A stretch of DNA of 64,000 bases, from the NCBI RefSeq assembly GCF_001904655.1, contig NZ_MRCC01000010.1, positions 62,001-126,000 of the forward strand. Reading direction: 5' to 3'. Positions 26,738 through 34,072 of the stretch are shown here, one piece after another. The position numbers and the translations under genes are program-made. The stretch comes from Chroogloeocystis siderophila 5.2 s.c.1 (GTDB lineage Bacteria > Cyanobacteriota > Cyanobacteriia > Cyanobacteriales > Chroococcidiopsidaceae). Within the stretch, counting starts at the first letter, position 1; each line of letters starts with the position of its first letter. A model generated the notes under the pieces. The model searched no databases. It had not been told where the DNA came from and saw nothing but the letters and a program-made list of their open reading frames with translations.

Positions 26738-27472
26738 CTACTTACCAACTGAGTGCGAGAATAAACTACCCCATCCCTCAACGCGGCGAGAATCAACACT
26801 AGTCATACAAAGTGACTTCCATACGGCGGCTGCAACGGTGTCGTAGATCGGGATACCAAGTTCTTTTTCTAATGCATCAACTAGTGGTGCAGCCCGCAAA
26901 TTAGTACAAAAAGTCAAAATTGCTTGTGGTTGTTCCGCCGCCACAGTACGAATCATCGACGTTAATTTATCTGCGGTAACTTCCGAAAAATCAAAGTTAA
27001 CTGATAAATTGAGGTGTTGCTCAGCAATACAATGAAAGCCTGCTTCGGCGAAGTTGACGATAATGCGTTCTTGAACATCGGTAAGGTATGGTGTAACAAG
27101 TCCAAACTTTGTGATTTGGCGATCACGCAAAATTTCTAATAGTGCTAGCACCGAAGTTGTTGCCGGAATTCCTGTCACCCCTGTAATCTGCTGACAGAGT
27201 TGCACATCAGCCTCAAATCCTAACCAACCTGCGGATGTGCCATTCCAGGCGATCGCATTTACTTTGGCATCGGCTAAAAGTTGCGCAGCCTCAACAAGTG
27301 GTGTGGTGTCAAATTGCTGTAATGCTTGCTCTTGCAACGATATTTCTGTCACGCGAAACCGCCCAAAATGTGCCGAAACTTCAGACAAGCTACTCACCAT
27401 CGCACTCGTTACCGGTTCGAGAACGGTATTTGAGGAAGGAGTTAGCATTCCTAAAAGAACTCGCTTAGCCAT
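26738..27472 (-). CDS. Asp/Glu racemase-superfamily enzyme, arylmalonate-decarboxylase-like (single Cys)
   Basis: A 244-residue protein of the Asp/Glu racemase, maleate isomerase and arylmalonate decarboxylase superfamily (Amdase branch). It opens MAKRVLLGMLTPSSNTVLEP, the usual 'TPSSNTV.EP' loop. In two-Cys racemases and maleate isomerases the first catalytic Cys sits before a TS pair; here the text is WNGTSAGW, so glycine replaces it, as in arylmalonate decarboxylase. The second Cys is kept in LTFCTNLRAAP. A one-Cys enzyme would be expected to decarboxylate or protonate in one direction rather than racemise. It is the first gene of the left operon, next to the hydantoinase, so hydantoin racemase remains the contextual alternative. 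Confidence 0.8.
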   Translation of the reverse strand: MAKRVLLGMLTPSSNTVLEPVTSAMVSSLSEVSAHFGRFRVTEISLQEQALQQFDTTPLVEAAQLLADAKVNAIAWNGTSAGWLGFEADVQLCQQITGVTGIPATTSVLALLEILRDRQITKFGLVTPYLTDVQERIIVNFAEAGFHCIAEQHLNLSVNFDFSEVTADKLTSMIRTVAAEQPQAILTFCTNLRAAPLVDALEKELGIPIYDTVAAAVWKSLCMTSVDSRRVEGWGSLFSHSVGK

Positions 27473-27805
27473 GCATGATTCGCAATAAATCTAAAACAGT
27501 ACAGTGATGCAATGCTCAGTAAGTAAAAAACTAAGTGCGACGGAAATATTTACTCTGAAGTTTTTTGCACAATGTTGCATGAAATTATCAAATCACTGTA
27601 TACAAGCATGATGATGAGAACTGTATCGCAAAGTACATTTAATTAATTTGTAATTATCTACTCTCCCCGCCAAACGACTTAAAATGTAAAGTCCCCTACA
27701 GGTGGGGGATTTAGGGGTGAGAAGCTTTGTATAGAAATTACAAATTATATTGACGTTAAATTAGGAAAAGAATCAAAGACTATTCGCTACAAAGGAGATG
27801 TAAGA
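27473..27805. promoter_or_regulatory. Divergent promoter region of the left operon and gntR, with TGTATACA operator
   Basis: This 333-base spacer separates the minus-strand racemase-hydantoinase operon from the plus-strand GntR-family gene. It contains the perfect 8-bp palindrome TGTATACA (27597-27604) followed directly by AGCATGATG (27605-27613). The same two elements, four bases further apart, occur at 37760-37780 in the other divergent spacer of the island. Many FCD-type GntR regulators bind TnGTATACnA-like dyads. No NtcA box (GTA N8 TAC) was found. A ribosome site AAAGGAG (27791-27797) precedes gntR. Confidence 0.6.
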
Positions 27806-28765
27806 TTGTCTTCTCAATTGCCACAACGTAGTCAACCGCTATACGAACAAACGTATCTAGCCTTACGTTCAGCAATTTTAACGGGAGAAATCGCTGTAAA
27901 TGAGCGACTCATTGAAAGTCAACTTGCACAACGCTTTCAAGTAAGTAGAACTCCAGTACGCGAAGCAATTCGCCGCCTACAGCAGGAAAATTTATTAGCG
28001 TCGGATGGTGATGGGGCATTGTATATTACTAAACTTTCGTTACACGATGCCATCAAACTCTACGATTGCCGAATTGCGCTAGAACAGCTAAGTGTTGTAG
28101 GAGCCTGCGAAAACGCCACCGCCGAACAGTTAAAAGGAATTGAGCAAACAGTTATCCAATCCGAACGCTTAGCCCAGCAAGGACAATATCAATTACAAAA
28201 TAAACTATTAGAATTCAATTTTGACTTTCATCGTTTAATTGCCCAAAGTTCAGATAATCCTTGGTTAGTGCCGCTATTGGATCATCTATCAAATCATACC
28301 CGACTACTAAGAACTCAAACATTACAAGCTGAACCTGACATTACCAACATTCATAGAGAACATCGACAAGTGTATGAAGCGATCTCCCGTCGCGATGCAC
28401 CAGCCGCAGTGGAATACATTACGCATCATCTCAAAGCAAGCCAGCAGCGAATTAGAGAAATATTCGAGCGATCGCTGCCAATATCATCAGCAGAAAAACC
28501 GCAACAAGAAGCACTGCAATGCCCTCGGTGTTTGTCTTTTGAGGTAAGCCGTAACGGAAGGCGTATGGGTAAGCAAGGTTATATTTGTAAGCAGTGCGGA
28601 CGGCAGTTTCTTGCTACTTATGGGTCATCTCGCTACTCAGCAGAAATTCGCGAGAAGTGCATAGTTTTACACAATAACGGCATAGGATTTCGCGAAATTG
28701 AGCGCATTACGGGTGTTAATCATAATACGATTATTCGCTGGGTAAAATCTCCTCAAGACAAATAA
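27806..28765 (+). CDS. GntR/FCD regulator fused to an IS1/InsA-like zinc ribbon and HTH
   Basis: A 319-residue transcription factor with an unusual double DNA-binding layout. Residues 10-75 form the GntR winged helix (LYEQTYLALRSAILTGEIAV, SRTPVREAIRRL). Residues 80-215 form the FCD effector domain with metal-type ligands in NFDFHRLIAQ, HREHRQVYEAI and YITHHLKAS. After a short linker, residues 239-264 form a zinc ribbon with Cys239, Cys242, Cys261 and Cys264 (CPRC...CKQC). Residues about 272-315 form an HTH (GIGFREIERITGVNHNTIIR) that reads like the N-terminal region of cyanobacterial IS1 transposases. The frame is continuous. TTG 27806 was chosen because AAAGGAG stands eight bases before it and the next ATG is out of frame. 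It probably controls both operons of the island. Confidence 0.88.
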   Translation: MSSQLPQRSQPLYEQTYLALRSAILTGEIAVNERLIESQLAQRFQVSRTPVREAIRRLQQENLLASDGDGALYITKLSLHDAIKLYDCRIALEQLSVVGACENATAEQLKGIEQTVIQSERLAQQGQYQLQNKLLEFNFDFHRLIAQSSDNPWLVPLLDHLSNHTRLLRTQTLQAEPDITNIHREHRQVYEAISRRDAPAAVEYITHHLKASQQRIREIFERSLPISSAEKPQQEALQCPRCLSFEVSRNGRRMGKQGYICKQCGRQFLATYGSSRYSAEIREKCIVLHNNGIGFREIERITGVNHNTIIRWVKSPQDK

Positions 28766-28778
28766 ACATTTAAGGGCT

Positions 28779-28827
28779 GGTAACTGGTTACTGGTAATTG
28801 GTAAGTATATCTATTACTCATTACCCG
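28779..28827. repeat. GGTAACT/ATTACC-type repeat
   Basis: GGTAACTGGTTACTGGTAAT followed by ATTACTCATTACCC: units of the ATTACC family in both orientations, in the gap between the convergent gntR and flavin-reductase genes. It might form a loose hairpin. Confidence 0.5.
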
Positions 28828-28887
28828 ACAATTGTTGGACGAAGTCCGCTTGGAGCACCACCTTTGCACCGCACTGGCTTTTCTGCC

Positions 28888-29502
28888 TCAATGATTTCCC
28901 AAGAAAAACAACTCCCCAATCTTGGTATATTCCACCGCACCACCTAATCGCGTAATCGGCTTCATGCGGACAGTATCAACTAATCCCATTTCAGGACGAT
29001 ACAAGTCTTCGCGGACATGAAAGCGTAAGATACGACCTAACACCATAACATTTGTCGCTCCTTCTACAGGAACAATCTGCGTGACTTGACACTCCATCGC
29101 CACAGCCGCATCAGCAATCCGTAATGGCTGCACATCAGTTGCTGGAATAGTAGTGAGTTGCGCGAATTCAAATTCATTTATGCCATAGGGTAAATCAACT
29201 GCGGTTTCAATCATGGCGTTTGCCATTGTCTCATCGACAATATGACAGACAAACTCCTTAACCTCGCGTACATTGCGTAATGTGTCTTTTTCCTTGGGTT
29301 CCTTCGTTTGGCGATACGATACCGAAAACATAATTGTGGGTGGAAAACCCGCAACAGCATTGAAAAACGAGTAAGGTGCAAGATTTGGTTTACCATCTTG
29401 ACTGATTGTGGACACCCAAGCGATCGGACGAGGTGCAACAATACTAGTTAGTAAGTGATAAGGAGCGCGAGGCTTCATTTCTTCAGGCACAAAAGAAAGC
29501 AT
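28888..29502 (-). CDS. Flavin reductase-family protein (FMN-binding split barrel)
   Basis: A 204-residue protein with a flavin-reductase-like split barrel: SIVAPRPIAWVSTISQDGKP, NLAPYSFFNAVAGFPPTIMF, KDTLRNVREVKEFVCHIV and the C-terminal HVREDLYRPEMGLVDTVRM. Such proteins reduce FMN/FAD with NAD(P)H for a partner monooxygenase or act alone on small molecules. The ATG overlaps the stop of the upstream binding-protein gene by one base (TAATG), showing translational coupling; it is the last gene of the right operon. No monooxygenase is in the window, so its partner is unknown. Confidence 0.87.
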   Translation of the reverse strand: MLSFVPEEMKPRAPYHLLTSIVAPRPIAWVSTISQDGKPNLAPYSFFNAVAGFPPTIMFSVSYRQTKEPKEKDTLRNVREVKEFVCHIVDETMANAMIETAVDLPYGINEFEFAQLTTIPATDVQPLRIADAAVAMECQVTQIVPVEGATNVMVLGRILRFHVREDLYRPEMGLVDTVRMKPITRLGGAVEYTKIGELFFLGNH

Positions 29503-30596
29503 TATGCCTGTACCTCTCGGTTAAACCGCTCAATCCAAGCCGATCGCTGCGTATTAATCGTTTTCCAATCTAAGATACTGACTCTTTGCATAAACTCAGT
29601 TAAATTGCTTGCTTGTAGCTGTTCAGCAATTTCAGGTGCTAAGGGTACATTTGAATTTGCCGGAATATAGAAGTAGGGACTACTAGAAAGATATGACTGC
29701 ACCTCGTCAGAAAGTGCTGTATCGATATACGAAACTGCTAACTCTAAACTCGATCGCGGATTGCTGACAACGTTCATGCTGTAACGCGCCCCAACAAGTC
29801 CAGATTCAGGGACTACCCATTCTACTGGTATTCCTCGCGTTTTTAAATATGCAGCATCGTTATGCCACATTGGTGCAATGTCAACTTCTCCTTGTTGAAA
29901 CAACGTCAACAATGCGCCAGGATTTGCAGCAACACCATTGACATTCGGTAATATTTCTTGCAGCATACTAAACGCAGGTTCAATATTTGATTCACCGCCT
30001 CCCCGCGTGCGTGCTAACTCGACCATAAAGCTGGTTCCTAATACACTATTCATACTCACTAAGCCAGCACTACCAGAAAGATTGCTGTTTGATAAAGCTT
30101 CCCAAGAAGTCGGTGGAGTTTGAATTCTTTCTGTGTTGTAAGCTAAGACAACTCCTTGCGCGTAAAAAATGGGAGCGAAACCTTCAGTACTCAGAAACGC
30201 AGACTCAACATTTTTAGTGTTCTCACTCGAATCTGCTGGAAACTGTTGAATTAAACCTTCGCTTGTAGCAATATTTGTTTGTCCGTCATCTAGCAGTACT
30301 ACATCAAAAGGTGGATTAGTTTTAGATGCTTGAAGACGTGCGACTTGTTCAAATGCTAATAATGGCACAAGACTTACTTGCGTTCCAGTCGCTTGAGTAA
30401 ATTCAGGTGCTAATTTTTCCCTAGCCAAGGTTTCGGTTGTACCAGGAAACACTGCGGCAACAAATTGTCCACTACCTTGAGGTGAATCTGTAGCTGTATC
30501 AGCAGCACAACTTTTGAGTAGCCAACTTGCACCCGCAAACATAGCAGCGCCAAGAACTGTACGACGTGAAAACTGATGAGCAAACAACTTTGACAT
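29502..30596 (-). CDS. Pot-type ABC substrate-binding protein, paralogue A (Tat lipoprotein)
   Basis: A 364-residue periplasmic binding protein of the spermidine/putrescine or iron-type clan. The N-terminus has twin arginines (FSRRTVLGAAMFAGASWLL) and the lipobox LLKSC. Core text shared with its four paralogues: PPFDVVLLDDGQ, PPTSWEALSN, GTSFMVELARTRGGGESNIE, PNVNGVAANPGALLTLFQQG and the end AWIERFNREVQA. It is separated from its transporter genes by the HIU-hydrolase gene and followed at once by the flavin reductase. It belongs to a set of five intact paralogues serving apparently one permease pair. The solute is unknown. Confidence 0.9.
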   Translation of the reverse strand: MSKLFAHQFSRRTVLGAAMFAGASWLLKSCAADTATDSPQGSGQFVAAVFPGTTETLAREKLAPEFTQATGTQVSLVPLLAFEQVARLQASKTNPPFDVVLLDDGQTNIATSEGLIQQFPADSSENTKNVESAFLSTEGFAPIFYAQGVVLAYNTERIQTPPTSWEALSNSNLSGSAGLVSMNSVLGTSFMVELARTRGGGESNIEPAFSMLQEILPNVNGVAANPGALLTLFQQGEVDIAPMWHNDAAYLKTRGIPVEWVVPESGLVGARYSMNVVSNPRSSLELAVSYIDTALSDEVQSYLSSSPYFYIPANSNVPLAPEIAEQLQASNLTEFMQRVSILDWKTINTQRSAWIERFNREVQA

Positions 30597-30632
30597 AATC
30601 TAATTTAAGTAACCTTCAAAAAACGACGTTAA

Positions 30633-30983
30633 CTATCCGCCGCGAAACAGCGAAAAACCCCAAGGTGAAACCTTAAGTGGAAGATGACAATGTTGCTCGA
30701 CGTCACTAATACCAAAGCGAAACGGAACAACATCTAAAAAAGGAAATTCATTAGGTAAAGCGTAACCAAGTTGACGGTAAAACTCACCAATATGGAAGAC
30801 AACTTCGTAGTTACCAGGTTCAACATTTTCACCACGAACCACAGAATGATCTAACACGCCTTGGTGCGATAACACATCTGCTGCAATCTTCTCGCCGCCA
30901 ACTTTGAAAATTTCTACTTCCATTCCGGTGGCGGGTAGTCCCCGCGTGACATCGACAACATGAATTGAAATTCCACCTGCCAT
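30633..30983 (-). CDS. 5-hydroxyisourate hydrolase / transthyretin-like protein
   Basis: A 116-residue protein of the transthyretin-related family that hydrolyses 5-hydroxyisourate to OHCU in urate breakdown. The first active-site His is in GISIHVVDVTRGLPATGMEV, an Arg is in VVPFRFGISD, and the second His is in EQHCHLPLKVSPWGFSL. The usual C-terminal tetrapeptide YRGS is here FRGG, so the Tyr and Ser of the signature are changed. Full family length otherwise. It lies in the right operon between the permeases and binding protein A. It suggests purine or ureide chemistry, or a related ring hydrolysis if the altered tail changes specificity. No uricase or OHCU decarboxylase is seen here. Confidence 0.88.
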   Translation of the reverse strand: MAGGISIHVVDVTRGLPATGMEVEIFKVGGEKIAADVLSHQGVLDHSVVRGENVEPGNYEVVFHIGEFYRQLGYALPNEFPFLDVVPFRFGISDVEQHCHLPLKVSPWGFSLFRGG

Positions 30984-31062
30984 AAAAGCGCTTCAAGAAG
31001 AATGGTTAAAGAGAAAAAATTGATTTACTGCGAAGTTCGGAGTGAATGGTAAATATCTTTTA

Positions 31063-31090
31063 CTACCAATTACCCATTACCTATTCCCTC
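31063..31090. repeat. ATTACC-type short tandem repeat
   Basis: CTACCAATTACCCATTACCT, another copy of the family at 15866-15890, in the gap between the permease and HIU-hydrolase genes. Confidence 0.55.
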
Positions 31091-31095
31091 TTCTT

Positions 31096-31938
31096 TTAAG
31101 ACTTAACCAAGAACTTAGATAAACCTGAGATGCGTTCCATTAATACCATCAGCAATGCTGTTGCCACAATCAAGATTCCTGAAATTGCTGCCGCGCGGAC
31201 ATCTAAATCGTTTTCAATCATTGACCACATCCGAATTGGTAGGACTTCGGTGCGGGCATCTGATAAAAATAAAGAAACCGTGATATTGTCAAACGAAGTC
31301 AAAAATGCCATAAATCCACCAGTAATCACCCCTTGTTTAATCAGTGGTAACGTGACATGAAAGAACGTATAAGCAGGACTTGCACCAAGTACCGTTGAAG
31401 CTTCCCGCAACGATGTTCCCAGTTGAATCAAACTTGCAAGTGTCGTGCGCACAAGGTAGGGAATACAGATCACAACGTGACTCAATACAAGTGTTACTAA
31501 GGAAAGTCTTACTCCAAGTACACTGAAATAAGTCAGAATTCCCAAACCCACAGCGATACCTGGTAAAGCCAACGGCGACATGACTAAAGCATCCATCGCT
31601 GCTACCCAGCGGGCACGACTGCCTGCCATTGCTAAAGAAGCACAGACACCAAGTACAATACAAATGAGCGTTGTCCACAATGCCGCTTGAAGACTTGTTA
31701 CCGCTGCTGACCATAACTCTGGATAATCGAATAAAGCTAGATACCACTGCAACGAGAAACCTGTTGGCGGAAATCGCAGCGTTTGTGCGGAACTAAATGA
31801 AGCAATTAAGACAATTACAGTAGGTAGTGACAAGATAATCAGACTAAAAATGGCAATACCCCACATGACCCAACCGAAAGATAAGCGATCTAACTTATCA
31901 AGTTGACCTGATGAAGCGCGAACTGTAGTAGTTGACAC
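31096..31938 (-). CDS. ABC importer permease, PotC-like
   Basis: A 280-residue inner-membrane permease with six helices. Helix 1 is IAIFSLIILSLPTVIVLIAS, and the family periplasmic text PPTGFSLQWYLALF follows. The EAA loop LREASTVLGASPAYTFFHVT-LPLIKQG is typical of PotC/PotI. It forms the channel with the PotB-like permease, whose gene ends nine bases upstream. Family members import polyamines, opines, Fe3+ or other small cations and acids. The island's enzymes suggest nitrogenous ring compounds, but nothing in the permease decides this. Confidence 0.92.
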   Translation of the reverse strand: MSTTTVRASSGQLDKLDRLSFGWVMWGIAIFSLIILSLPTVIVLIASFSSAQTLRFPPTGFSLQWYLALFDYPELWSAAVTSLQAALWTTLICIVLGVCASLAMAGSRARWVAAMDALVMSPLALPGIAVGLGILTYFSVLGVRLSLVTLVLSHVVICIPYLVRTTLASLIQLGTSLREASTVLGASPAYTFFHVTLPLIKQGVITGGFMAFLTSFDNITVSLFLSDARTEVLPIRMWSMIENDLDVRAAAISGILIVATALLMVLMERISGLSKFLVKS

Positions 31939-31947
31939 AATTAACTC

Positions 31948-32796
31948 CTAGTGAACGTAATCACGGCTTTTTTGACCTAAGTTACTCAGTGCAAAAACAA
32001 CGATTAAAACCATTGCCAGTAAAATCGCAGAGATCGTTGCAGCAAAGGAACGATTTAAAAGCACAACGCCTTGTTGATAAATCAGCGTTGGCATATACAT
32101 AATTTGACCGCCACCGATAATAGAGGGAGTTACAAAAGAACTTACGGTAATTGCAAAAACCAGCAAGCAACCAGAAATGATTCCAGGTAATGTCAGAGGA
32201 AAAGTAATTTTCCAGAATGTCCGCCAAGCGCCACCACCTAAACTTGCTGATGCTGCGGCGAGTCGCGGATCGATCTGTGATAATGACGCCACAATAGGCA
32301 AAACCATAAAAGGCAGTTGAATTTGTGTCATGGCGATCGCCACACCTGGATGGGTAAACAACAGCCTGATCGGTTCTTGTGTTATCCCCAAACCTTGCAA
32401 TAGCGAATTAACGAGTCCTTGTCTACCTAAAATCACCACCCAGCCAAAAGTCCGGACAACTGAACTTGTTAGCAGTGGTAACAAAATCAAAAAGGTCAAA
32501 ATTCCTTTCCACTTCGCGGGTGCATTTGCATAAACGTAGGCAACGGGGTAGCCAAATAGCAAACAAGCAAGTGTGACTTGCACTCCCAGCCAAAAAGTGT
32601 CGAGTAAAACTTTACGGTTGACGGCATCTTGGAAAAATTGCCCGTACTGTGCCAAAGTAAAGCTAGGTTCACCAGGCGCAGTTTGAAAGCTTGATGCTAG
32701 CAAAACAGCCAACGGAGCGACATAAAATAAGTGTAAGAAAATAGCAAGTGGTAGTGCTAACTGCCATTCTCGTGGGGCAAATAACTTAGCGGTCAT
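31948..32796 (-). CDS. ABC importer permease, PotB-like
   Basis: A 282-residue permease with an N-terminal helix (LALPLAIFLHLFYVAPLAVL), the family stretch VLLDTFWLGVQVTLACLLFG, YPVAYVYANAP, and the coupling loop LAAASASLGGGAWRTFWKIT-FPLTLPG. It pairs with the PotC-like protein encoded next. The preceding binding-protein gene stops one base before its ATG, so the genes are translationally coupled. It docks to the single PotA-like ATPase at the head of the operon. Confidence 0.92.
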   Translation of the reverse strand: MTAKLFAPREWQLALPLAIFLHLFYVAPLAVLLASSFQTAPGEPSFTLAQYGQFFQDAVNRKVLLDTFWLGVQVTLACLLFGYPVAYVYANAPAKWKGILTFLILLPLLTSSVVRTFGWVVILGRQGLVNSLLQGLGITQEPIRLLFTHPGVAIAMTQIQLPFMVLPIVASLSQIDPRLAAASASLGGGAWRTFWKITFPLTLPGIISGCLLVFAITVSSFVTPSIIGGGQIMYMPTLIYQQGVVLLNRSFAATISAILLAMVLIVVFALSNLGQKSRDYVH

Positions 32797-32797
32797 T

Positions 32798-33898
32798 TTA
32801 AATTTTCACCTCTCGATCAAAACGTTCAATCCAAGCTGAACGATTGGGGTTGATAGCTTGCCAATCGGGAATAAATATTCTGGCATCGACGCGATCGCGC
32901 GCATTTTCGCTTAGTAATTGTGCTAGTTCTACAGGAATCGTCGCGTCTTGGTGCGTGGGTAGAAAGTTGTAAGGTGGCTGCGCCATCGCATTTTGGACTT
33001 CTAACGAAAGTGCCGTATCTACATAAGCAGTTGCCAGTTTAGTCGCTTGTGAATTTCTCACAACCTGTAATGAGGAACTCGATGACGCAAGTTCTTCAGT
33101 CGGAGCAACCCACTCAACGACAGCTCCTCTACCACGAATTCCACTAACGTAGTCGAACCAATGCGGCGCAATATCAATTTCACCCTGTTGTAATAGGGTT
33201 GCTAAACTTCCAGGATTGGGTGCAACTGCAGCAAGATTGGGGCGTAGTTGTGTTAATTTTGCGAATGCACCTTCTACGTCATTTTCACTACCTCCTTCTA
33301 ACCGCGCTAGTTCGACAAAAAACGTCGTTCCCAACCCACTTTCTAATGAAGGAATCCCGACACGATCGCGATACTCCGAACTCCAAAGATCTAAGAGCGA
33401 TCGCGGTGGATTAGAAATTCGTTCTGGATTGTAGGCAATTCCCAAAACCTGCGAAGCTACCATTGGGGCTAATGCTTGATTGTGATACTGCGGCAGAATA
33501 TTGGCATGATTTTGACTCGCATCTGGTGGAAATTCTTGCAGCACACCTTCGGCTTGTGCTGTAAACATCGGTCCTTCCGGAATCAAAATGACATCATACG
33601 GAGGTTGCTGTCGTGCTGCTAATACTTTGGCAACAGCTTCTAAACCTGGTTCAGAAATCACACGCACATTAGCGTTATGAGTTTGTGTAAATGAACTCGC
33701 AAGTTCCCGACGATGCCCTTCTTCCCAAGAACCACCATAAGTTGTCACAATTAATTCTTGGGTACTTGATACCGATGATGCGTTTTGACATCCTTTTAAC
33801 AACAAACTAGAACCAACAAAAAGTCCAGCACCAAGCACAGCACGGCGAGTCATTTTAGTGGTAAGTATGTGAGACATAGTGTTTTCAGTAGATGGCAA
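32798..33898 (-). CDS. Pot-type ABC substrate-binding protein, paralogue B (Tat lipoprotein)
   Basis: A 366-residue binding protein with Tat signal MTRRAVLGAGLFVGSSLLLK and lipobox LLKGC. It shares the set's motifs: PPYDVILIPEGPMF, NPPRSLLDLWSSEYRDRVG, GTTFFVELARLEGGSENDVE, PNPGSLATLLQQGEIDIAPH and AWIERFDREVKI. It is more diverged than the others at the ligand-facing LLDEGPF position (here LIPEGPM), hinting at a different solute. An in-frame start 7 codons in (MSHILTTKM) is possible. It lies directly before the permease genes, one base from the PotB-like start. Confidence 0.9.
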   Translation of the reverse strand: MPSTENTMSHILTTKMTRRAVLGAGLFVGSSLLLKGCQNASSVSSTQELIVTTYGGSWEEGHRRELASSFTQTHNANVRVISEPGLEAVAKVLAARQQPPYDVILIPEGPMFTAQAEGVLQEFPPDASQNHANILPQYHNQALAPMVASQVLGIAYNPERISNPPRSLLDLWSSEYRDRVGIPSLESGLGTTFFVELARLEGGSENDVEGAFAKLTQLRPNLAAVAPNPGSLATLLQQGEIDIAPHWFDYVSGIRGRGAVVEWVAPTEELASSSSSLQVVRNSQATKLATAYVDTALSLEVQNAMAQPPYNFLPTHQDATIPVELAQLLSENARDRVDARIFIPDWQAINPNRSAWIERFDREVKI

Positions 33899-34039
33899 CA
33901 GCTACACAGAGAAAGAAGCAGGGAAGATTAGATCATTGAATTTTTAATTATTTTTGTTGATATGCTATAGACGAGCTTTACTTTTATTGGTTTATACAAC
34001 CTTGATGTCATAAGTCCACGCAGGTAGACTGAGTTTTTC

Positions 34040-34063
34040 AGCCGTGACTTTAGTCACTAGGCT
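34040..34063. repeat. Hairpin repeat related to 14770-14793
   Basis: AGCCGTGACTTTAGTCACTAGGCT folds into a stem with GTGACT/AGTCAC. It lies in the 174-base gap between binding-protein genes B and C, next to a CACGCAGGTAGACTGAG box. Its core and flanking box resemble the repeat near 14780. It may act as a weak terminator or mRNA stabiliser within the operon. Confidence 0.55.
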
Positions 34064-34072
34064 ATCTTCACG

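Noticed and set aside
28517-28765. IS1 insertion at the 3' end of gntR
   Set aside because: The zinc ribbon and HTH are in frame, end at a normal stop, and no IS ends, InsB catalytic part or target duplication follow.
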